NCBI GenBank assembly: GCA_003427395.1
Contig: BFEA01000777.1
Coordinates: 346,022-385,129, forward strand
DNA length: 39,108 bases
Direction of reading: 5' to 3'
From: Chara braunii
Taxonomy: Eukaryota; Streptophyta; Charophyceae; Charales; Characeae
In this document: piece after piece, positions 31,694-39,108 of the stretch
Position numbering within the stretch: the stretch's first letter is position 1
Layout of the letters: each line of letters opens with the position of its first letter
Made by a program: the position numbers and the translations under genes
The notes under the pieces: model-generated
What the model saw: only the letters and a program-made list of their open reading frames with translations
Told to the model about the DNA's origin: nothing
The model's database searches: none

Positions 31694-32080
31694 GGGCCCT
31701 AACGGCTAGTTGACACTTGGCATGCAAAAAGAAAAAGAAAATGTGTGAGAATAAGACAAGGAGAGTGAGAGGGAGTGAGTGAGTTGGCCGTCCGTAGGGA
31801 CTGCAGCAAGTAGGGACTGCCAAGTCCCAACTGTCCAAGAAAGGAGGAAAAGGAAAAGAAAAGAAAATGAAAAATGAGAAAAGGACCTTAACGGCTAGTT
31901 GACACTTGGCATGCTAAAAGAAAAAGAAAAGAATAGGAAAATGAGAGGTGAGAGAGGATGAGTGAGTTGGCCGTCAGTTGGGACTGCAGCAAGTAGGGAC
32001 TGACAAGTCCCAACTGTCCACAAGTGGAGGAAAAAAAAAGAAAAGAAAAGAAAAGAAAAAGAAAAGAACAAAAAAGTAAA
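31694..32080. repeat. 189-bp tandem duplication
   Basis: AACGGCTAGTTGACACTTGG begins at 31701 and 31890. Both units run through GAGTTGGCCGTC and GACTGCAGCAAGTAGGGACT to a purine-rich stretch. Confidence 0.88.
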
Positions 32081-32968
32081 AGGGGGAAAAGTCAAAAGGG
32101 CACTAACGGACGAAAACGGCCACCTAGGGAGGACATTTTGGACCAGATTCATTTGGGCATATGGCGGTTACCAAGAACTTTAATTTTCTTTGATTTATGG
32201 AGAGAAAATCAAAGAAAATCAAGGCCCCTTGCAACCGAAAAATAACGGATTGCATGGGAGAGGCCAAACACATGTTTTAGGTGCACCGGAGACCAAAATG
32301 GAGACCGGGTGCAATTGGGACTTGGCCGTTTTATTTTCTTTCAGTTGGGGGTTAGTTGTGGGGCAGTAGGACAATGAAAACAGCCCCTACTGCAGTCCGA
32401 GTTACAACGGACTGCATAGGGAGGGGCAAACACAAGTTTTTGGGGCCCCGGGAGCTAAAATTGAGCCCGGATGCCCTTGGAAAATTAATGCTTCATTCCC
32501 CTTAGGCATGGGGCATGACGTGGGACTGTGGGGCTAGAGAATTAGCTATGGCTGCGGTGCGTGAAATAACGGACTGCATGGGGATGCCTAGGCCTAGGGG
32601 AAATAAGCCACGGCACGCCCAGAATACTAGAAGACGGCGCCGTAGGCATAGGGGAGCATAACGGTGAGTGGTGACGGCAAGGCGGGGGCCCCGTGGCCGG
32701 AAAGAATAAACGACACACTTGAGGCACATGGAAACAATGAAATGGGACTACCGGGGACATGGGAAGTCCCAAATAAAAATTGGGCATCAATCGGGATGAC
32801 GCCGAGGGCGAAATGGACCCAAATAAAAATTGTTAAAAATTGGGCGTTGTCGACGGCACCGCCGGCGGGACGGAAAAATGGAACTAGCATGGAGGAATGG
32901 CGGGGACTTGAGGTGTCCCAAGGGAAAACACTAGCCAAGGTGGGGAGTAGACGTGCAAGGCGAACGGC

Positions 32969-33031
32969 ACCGCCGAGATCGAAGATCTCGACGGTGGAAA
33001 ATATTAGCGCCACTAGTGCAAGCACTAGTGG
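32969..33031. repeat. Double-hairpin element, copy B
   Basis: CGAGATC/GATCTCG with a 3-nt loop, extended by ACCG/CGGT across one mismatch (32969-32995), then AAATATTAGCG, then the same CCACTAGTGC/GCACTAGTGG hairpin (33010-33031). The GGGGACTTG...GTCCCAAGG context upstream is also shared with copy A, in the preceding 99-bp repeats. Confidence 0.85.
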
Positions 33032-33039
33032 AGCTTAAA

Positions 33040-34200
33040 CGGATGAAAAGGGAGTGAAAAACAAAGAAAAATAAATAAGGGAGGGGCTGCCCAGCAGTCC
33101 GGGATATTTTCGGACAAGCTAAGCATGAGAAAATAAAAGCCCAAGGGGCTCCAAGCAGGAAATAGGCTGGCCATGAAAAAGCGGAGCCAAAGGGGCTCAA
33201 AATGGACGCTAACGGGAGCAAAATGAGCCCCCTAGGGACATGGGCATGCCAACCTGGTGGGCCGGGATGTAACGGCCAACAGCCGGCCATGAACCTGGCC
33301 ATGATCAAGGTTCTAAGGCCTAGAAAGGGAGTGCACAGCAATTTGACACATGTCACAGTAGAAATAAAAGAAAAAGAAAAGAAATGGGAGAGAAAAAAGA
33401 GGGAGAATGAGACAAAATAGGAGAAATGGGTGGAGAAGGATGTGCCGGCCAATTGGGATTGTTGCGGTAGGGGCTGCTAGGTCCCAATGATGACCTCACT
33501 CCTCCTAAATCCAAGGAGGGTAGGCCAGATTGCTGACTCAACAATATCTAAATTCAAAAGGACAAAATGAGAGAAAATGCAAAAAGTAAAAGGCCGGTTT
33601 TCTTTTGGGTCATGGATCTGAGATCAGATCTCATGGTGGAGAGAAAACAGCCGTTTTTGGTGGGCCAGCCAAAACGGCTAGCTCCGGAATGAGGTGGTAG
33701 CCCAAAATGGAAAGAAACAAAAGAAGGAAAAAGACGAAACAGTGCATTTGGCCCAAAAAGAGAGCCAGATGCACCAAAAATTGAAAAATTGAGCCTATGG
33801 GCTCAAAATTGATGGAAGGACGACCATGGCGTAGCTCGGAATATTGGTGGCCTTGGATTTCAGCCTGATCCAAGGCTGAAAATGTGCCGCCACTTGGAAA
33901 AATGGTCTGGCCTACCCAAGGGAGGCCGGAACTTGAAAAAATCGAGGAAAAGACCCACTAGGCCTTTTTCTCCCAAGTGGGCTACCCCTTGGACCTTGGA
34001 TTCAAGGGGACAACATTTTCCAAACGGTAGGAGGCTGGAAAAGGGCCCAAGGGGCAGGCCGAGTTGGTACCAACCGCTCGGACTGCATGTACCTGGCCAG
34101 AATAAGGCCCAGGTGCCCCCGGAGAGGCCTCGAGGTGAAAATTGGCTATGGGGGTACCTCGGTTCACCTTGAGGCACTTGGAGAGGTCCATGGGCTGGCC
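33040..34200. other. Non-coding repeat-like stretch, nothing recognised
   Basis: Purine-biased sequence. No ORF here looks protein-like, and I see no tandem array. Confidence 0.5.
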
Positions 34201-34218
34201 GGACTGCTGTTCCCAGCC

Positions 34219-34226
34219 TATATAAG
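34219..34226 (+). promoter_or_regulatory. TATA-box-like word
   Basis: TATATAAG in a GC-rich setting (CCAGCC before, CTGGGG after), of the kind seen in plant LTR or Pol II core promoters. No downstream gene is recognised. It lies about 730 bp before the satellite array. Confidence 0.35.
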
Positions 34227-34639
34227 CTGGGGATTCAGTCCGCCACACACACATTTGCATGAGGAGTGCCCATGCTGCCCAAATGTGCCCATAGGAGCTG
34301 TAGACTCACTTGGAGGGAAGTGAGGGGAACCCCTGCCATTTTGGGAGTGTAGAGAAGGTTGTGAACTAGTGTGAGGGACTCTACAAGTTAGTGGTAGTGA
34401 GGGAGGTGATCCGCCGTAGCTCCCAGGCTAGTGAGGAAGGAGGCAAGGCTGAGAGGGGTCCCATTAGCCCTCCTAGAGGGGAGGACTCCCTAGCCTTAGT
34501 GATAGGAGCCTGTGGTAACGTGGGGAGAGAAAGAGAAAGGAAGGAGAAGGGCTTGAAGGGGAAGGAAGTCATAGCCAAGTGAGAGGAAGTTCATCAAAAG
34601 TTGAGACATTCATCCCAAGGCTGCCAAGGGGTGAGTGGA

Positions 34640-34890
34640 GAGATGCCTCCCCCTCTTCTCCCTTCTCTTCTTCCTCTTTTTCTCCTCCTCCTCCTCCCTC
34701 TCCTCCTTCTTCTTCCTCTTCCCCCTCCTCTCCTTCTTCCTCCTTCTTCTTCTTCTTCTTCGTCTTCTCCTTCTTCTTCCTCCTCTTCTTCTCCTTCTTC
34801 TTCCCCCTCTTCTTCTCCTCAATCCTCCCCCCCCCTTTTTCTTCTCATCCTTCCTCCTCATCTTCTTCTTCTCCTTCCTCCTTCTGTATG
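34640..34890. repeat. Polypyrimidine (CTT/CCT) tract
   Basis: About 250 bp of almost pure C and T on the plus strand, next to the satellite. Frames are poly-Ser/Leu/Phe and not genes. Confidence 0.9.
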
Positions 34891-34953
34891 AGAGCTCATG
34901 TATGTGATTTTCTCTCTCATTCTTCATCTTCCACTTGTTTTCACACTTGGGTG

Positions 34954-35905
34954 TGAATCGCAACTCCTATCTTGGTGTATTGTATTGCTTAAGTGGTGTA
35001 ATGTACCTGTTTTGTCCATTCTAGCACTCCCATGTGAATCGCGACTCTTCCCCTAGTGTATGTGAGCTCAAACTTGTGAATTTTTCTCCTATTCTCCATG
35101 TTTCACTTGTCCCCTCACTTGGGTGTGAATCGCAACTTCTATGTTGATGTCATCTAGTGTTTTGGTGATGTTGAGTGCATGTTTTGTCTATTTCTTCACC
35201 CCCATATGAATCGCAACCTTTCCCGTAATGTATGTGAGTTCAAACTTGTGAATTTATCTCTTATTCTTCATGTTTCATTTGTCCTTTTACTTGGGTGTGA
35301 ATCGCAACTTCTATGTTGATGTCATCTAGTAATTTGGTGATATAGAGTGCATGTTTTGTCTATTTCTTCAACCCCATGTGAATCGCAACTCTTCCCCTAG
35401 TGTATGTGAGCTTAAACTTGTGAACTTCTCTCCTATTTTTCATGTTTCACTTGTCCTCTCACTTGGGTGTGAATCGCAACTTCTATGTTGATGTCATCTA
35501 GTGTTTTGGTGATAAATGTTTTGCCTATTTCTTCACTCCTATGTGAATCGCAACTCTTCGCCTAGTGTATGTGAGCTCAAACTTGTGAATTTCTCTCTTA
35601 TTCTTCATGTTCCACTTGTTTTCCCACTTGGGTGTGAATCGCAACGCCTATCTTTGTGTGTTGTAGTGTTTAAGTGGTGTAATGTACTTGTTTTGTCCAT
35701 TCTAGCACTCCCATGTGAATCGCAACTCTTCCCCTAGTGCATGTGAGCTCAAACTTGTGAATTTCTCTCATATTCTCCATGTTTCACTTGTCCTCTCACT
35801 TGGGTGTGAATCTCTACTTCTATGTTGATGTCATCTTGTGTTTTGGTGATGTAGAGTGCATGTTTTGTCTATTTCTTCACTCCCATGTGAATCACAACTC
35901 TCCCC
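34954..35905. repeat. Satellite block 1: 172-bp dimers (91+81)
   Basis: The word TGAATCGC (or a near variant) occurs at 34954, 35035, 35126, 35207, 35298, 35379, 35470, 35544, 35635, 35716, 35807 and 35888. The spacings alternate 81 and 91, with one of 74. The two half-units differ: one is followed by CTTCCCCTAGTGTATGTGAG, the other by a TCTATGTTGATGTCATCT-like sequence. Confidence 0.92.
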
Positions 35906-37255
35906 CTAGTGTAGATTGCTCTCAAACTTATCTTTTTGTTATTTTTTATGCTTGGGTGTATGGCGATGCATCCTATGATGATCCGCTGATTCCCCCTCGT
36001 GTAGATTGCTCTCAAACTTGTCTTTTTGTTGTTTTTGATGCGAGGGTGTATGGCGATGCATCCTATGATGTTCCGCTGATCTCCCCCTAGTGTAGATTGC
36101 TCTCAAACTTTTCTTTTTGCTGTTTTTGATGCTTGGGTGTATGGCGATGCATCCTATGATGATCCGCTGATTCCCCCCTAGTGTAGATTGCTCTCAAACT
36201 TGTCTTTTTGCTGTTTTTGATGCTTGGGTATATGGCGATGCATCCTATGATGTTCCGTTGATCTCCCCCTAGTGTAGATTGCTCTCAAACTTGTCTTTTC
36301 ACTGTTTTTGATGCTTGGGTGTATGTCGATGCATCCTATGATGTTCCGCTGATCTCCCCCTAGTGTAGATTGCACTCAAACTTGTCTTTTTGTTGTTTTT
36401 GATGCTTGGGTGTATGTCGATGCATCCTATGATGATCCGCTGATTCCCCCATAGTGTAGATTGCTCTCAAACTTGTCTTTTTGTTGTTTTTTATGCTTGG
36501 GTATATGGCGATGCATCCTATGATGTTCCGTTGATCTCCCCCTAGTGTAAATTGCGCTCAAACTTGTCTTTTTGATGTTTTTGATGCTTGGGTGTATGGC
36601 GATGCATCCTATGATATTCCGCTGATCTCCCCGTAGTGTAGATTGCTCTCAAACTTGTCTTTTTGCTGTTTTTTATGCTTGGGTGTATGGCGATGCATCC
36701 TATGATGTTCCGCTGATCTCCCCCTAGTGTAGATTGCTCTTAAACTTGTCTTTTTGCTGTTTTTTATGCTTGGGTGTATGGCGATGCATCCTATGATGTT
36801 CCGCTGATCTCCCCCTAATGTAAATTGCTCTTAAACTTGTCTTTTTGCTGTTTTTTATGCTTGGGTGTATGGCAATGCATCCTATGATGTTCCGCTGATC
36901 TCCCCCTAGTGTAGATTGCTCTCAAACTTGTTTTTTTGTTGTTTTTTATGCTTGGGTGTATGGCGATGCATCCTATAATGTTGCGCTGATCTCCCCCTAG
37001 TGTAGATTGCTCTCAAACTTGTCTTTTCGCTATTTTTGATGCTTGGGTGTATGGCGATGCATCCTATGATGTTCCGCTGATCTCCCCCTAGTGTAGATTG
37101 CTCTCAAACTTGTCTTTTTGCTGTTTTTGATGCTTGGGTGTATGACGATGCATCCTATGATGTTCCGCTGATCTCCCCCTAGTGTAGATTGCTCTCAAAC
37201 TTGTCTTTTTGCTGTTTTTGATGCTTGGGTGTACGGCAATGCGCCCATGGATGTT
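35906..37255. repeat. Satellite block 2: 91-bp monomers, 15 units
   Basis: GTGTAGATTGCTCTCAAACT begins each unit. GTAG (or GTAA) falls at 35911, 36001, 36092, 36183 and then exactly every 91 bp to 37184. Units are highly similar and include GGGTGTATGGCGATGCATCC. Peptide frames across it are repetitive and not claimed as genes. Confidence 0.97.
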
Positions 37256-37720
37256 CCGCTGTTCTTCCCTTGTGACTTGGACTGTTTACACTTGTGTTTT
37301 CACTCATGTGGTAGGTGGTAAGTGTTCCGATTCTTCCTTGAGTGCTGTGTTGTTCTTCCCTTGTGACTTGAATTGTTTACACCTGTGTTTTTCACTCATG
37401 TGGTAGGAGGTAAGTGTTCCGATTCTTCCTTGAGTGCTGTGCTGTTCTTCCCTTGTGACTTGGACTGTTTACGCTTGTGTTTTTCACTCGTGTGGAAGGA
37501 GGCAGTGTTCCGATTCTTCCTTGAGTGTTGTACCATTCTTCCCTTGTGACTTGGCCTGTTTACGCTTGTGTTTTTCACTCATGTGGTAGGTGGTAGTGTT
37601 CCGATTCTTCCTTGAGTACTGTGTTGTTCTTCCCTTATGATTTGGACTGTTCGCACTTATGATTCCACTCGTGCGGTAGGTGGGGGTGTTCCGATCTTCC
37701 CCCGAAGTATTGTGAGGCCC
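37256..37720. repeat. Satellite block 3: divergent 91-bp monomers, five units
   Basis: GTTCTTCCCTTGTGACTTGG-like starts at 37261, 37352, 37444, 37535 and 37626, with a decayed sixth near 37718. The period matches block 2, but the sequence is largely different, sharing only words such as ACTTGT and TTTTT at similar places. Confidence 0.92.
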
Positions 37721-37934
37721 TTCTCTTGCGATCTTGGTGGCACTTGCCTGAGCTGTTCACCCATGTACTAGGTAGCTGTAGATCTGTGACTGGTGATAGG
37801 ACCACGCCAGCATAGGCTGCTGCCTCAGGGGGTGCGACGGAACAACCACCGCCGATGCAAAGACCGCACGAAAACCACAACCGGACCAAATGTGGCCGAC
37901 GGCACGTCGGCAACAACACTGCTGAAACTTGGGG

Positions 37935-37962
37935 ATGAGGTCTGAGAATTCTCAGACCTCAT
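37935..37962. repeat. Perfect 28-bp palindrome
   Basis: Arms ATGAGGTCTGAGAA and TTCTCAGACCTCAT are exact reverse complements with no loop, centred on GAATTC. The base on each side breaks the symmetry. Confidence 0.95.
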
Positions 37963-38010
37963 GTTCTGAGTAGAAACAGATGGTCTGCAGACCCAGCAGG
38001 CCATCGGAGC

Positions 38011-38037
38011 CCGTTTTCTGGAAAAATCAGAAAACGG
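38011..38037. repeat. Hairpin with 10-bp perfect stem
   Basis: CCGTTTTCTG and CAGAAAACGG with a 7-nt loop GAAAAAT. Confidence 0.9.
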
Positions 38038-38583
38038 ACTTCCACAAACTGTTCACCCCGAAACCGGTCGACGCCCGAAACAGGCAACTTGACCCAAACG
38101 AAGTTGGAGTCCCACGAAATTTTGCAGGGGCCTTCTCTTTGGCACACTGAGAGAGCCCACGAAGTTTCGAGGGATTCTGAGGTCGTTTGGGGCAGGAAAC
38201 GCAGGGCTGAGTATCCTGAATTTCACCTCAGGCGGAAAACAGCAAAAACGGTAAAATTATTGTAATTCACAAACCTGCAAATTCTGTGTTTTTCTGCCAG
38301 CTAGGTCTGCTGTAAAGTCTGAGTTTTCTGCATGTTAGCTGTAGGATAAGGTGCCGAAGACTGTGTTTTGCCCCGGGGACTAGGAGGAACGGCGGGGGAA
38401 CGGACCCGGACTCTTGCGTTAGGGGGCGGCACAAGGCCAAAACCGCCTTGTGCCTTCTCCCCCTATCACCTCCTTCACCATCCCCCTCACCCACCCACAA
38501 CAGCTGTCCGCCATGTCCAGATGTCCAAAGGACAACCCAAGACATCTCCCACCTTCTTCCTCCACCTTCACCTTCACCCCTCC

Positions 38584-39108
38584 ACCATAGCCAACCACCT
38601 TGCACCTTCTTCCTCCTCCATCACCCACACCCATCCACCATAGCCAACCACCTTGCACCTTCTTCCTCCTCCATCACCCACGTCCATCCACCATAGCCGA
38701 CCACCTTGCACCTTCCTCCTCCTCCATCACCCACACCCGTCCACCATAGCCGACCACCTTGCACCTTCTTCCTCCTCCGTCACCCACACCCAACCACCAT
38801 AGCCAACCACCTTGCACCCGCCTCCTCCACCTTAACCCACACCCATCCACCATAGCCAACCACCTTGCACCTTCTTCCTCCTCCATCACCCACGCCCATC
38901 CACCATAGCCAACCACCTTGCACCTCCTTCCTCCTCCATCACCCATACCCATCCGCCATAGCCAACCACCTTGCACCTCCTTTCTCCACCTTCACCCACA
39001 CCCATCCACCATAGCCAACCACCTTGCACCTTCTTCCTCCTCCATCACCCACACCCATCCACCATAGCCAACCACCTTGCACCTTCCTCCTCCTCCATCA
39101 CCCACACC
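38584..39108. repeat. 53-bp minisatellite, ten or more units, runs off the right edge
   Basis: CCATAGCCAACCACCTTGCA recurs at 38584, 38638, 38691, 38744, 38797, 38850, 38903, 38956, 39009 and 39062 (first spacing 54, then 53). The period is not a multiple of three, so the Gly/Trp-rich minus-strand frames shift between units and are not evidence of a protein. The array probably continues beyond the window. Confidence 0.95.

Larger units (their letters stand above)
31462..33115. repeat. Dispersed hairpin family CAGTCCG...CGGACTG
   Basis: Copies at 31462-31481 (AATCCG/CGGATT), 31624-31645 (CAGTCCG/CGGACTG), 32231-32253 (GCAACCG/CGGATTGC, one bulge), 32391-32416 (TGCAGTCCG/CGGACTGCA), 32554-32576 (left arm decayed) and 33094-33115 (GTCCG/CGGAC). 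Loops are mostly A-rich (AGAAATAA, AAAATAA). Three copies are followed by CATGGG- or CATAGGG-like words. Confidence 0.75.
37721..38430. other. Unique stretch between satellite and minisatellite
   Basis: No gene recognised. It holds the 28-bp palindrome (37935-37962) and a hairpin (38011-38037). Confidence 0.5.

Noticed and set aside
34640-34890. Polypyrimidine tract as the retroelement polypurine tract
   Set aside because: It lies far outside the element and on the wrong side of the primer-binding site.
35516-37406. Repeat-peptide ORFs within the 91-bp satellite
   Set aside because: 91 is not divisible by three, frames are short and change between units; satellite, not gene.
38267-38976. 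Gly/Trp-rich minus-strand proteins over the 53-bp repeats
   Set aside because: The period is not a multiple of three, so the frame shifts each unit; composition only reflects the repeat.

Overview
This is eukaryotic nuclear DNA, probably from a photosynthetic eukaryote with a large repeat-rich genome. A green or streptophyte alga is my best guess, with low confidence. The clues are an 18S rRNA fragment at the left edge whose conserved blocks read most like those of the green lineage, a decayed LTR retrotransposon whose primer-binding site matches the 3' end of plant-type tRNA-Asp, trinucleotide microsatellites, and candidate exons with canonical splice sites but no long uninterrupted host gene. 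I see no bacterial genes, operons or CRISPR array.

Layout. Positions 1-322 are an 18S rRNA fragment (minus strand). It joins at a 5-bp microhomology a roughly 4-kb non-coding module (318-4374). The module recurs in direct orientation at 15026-19277, with an N gap at 15831-16270. Both copies carry a short conserved reading frame, a near-palindrome, a 19-bp minisatellite, a tRNA-like internal promoter, a purine-rich minisatellite and ATT microsatellites. Positions 4375-7400 hold microsatellites, a degenerate minisatellite and two candidate host exons. Positions 7.8-12.1 kb are unusually rich in short hairpins, many from recurring families and some with compensatory changes. Positions 12.1-15.0 kb are AT-rich with little recognisable.

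Positions 19278-28612 are the internal part of a minus-strand LTR retrotransposon of Ty3/gypsy gene order. Reading right to left it has a tRNA-Asp-type primer-binding site, an AT-rich leader, an extra ORF upstream of gag, gag with a CCHC knuckle, an aspartic protease with DNGS, reverse transcriptase with LDD, and the start of RNase H. It is a pseudogene with several stops and frameshifts. It is cut off inside RNase H where it meets module copy 2, so integrase and the 3' LTR are missing. An 880-bp foldback repeat with a 6-bp flanking duplication interrupts the extra ORF.

The right third (30.5-39.1 kb) is non-coding repeat: 51-bp, 99-bp and 189-bp tandem repeats, two related double-hairpin elements, a family of CAGTCCG hairpins, a 2.8-kb satellite with a base period near 91 bp (91+81 dimers, then 15 monomers, then a divergent 91-bp block), a 28-bp perfect palindrome, and a 53-bp minisatellite running off the right edge. 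The retroelement ORFs are the only genes whose function I recognise, and none is intact.
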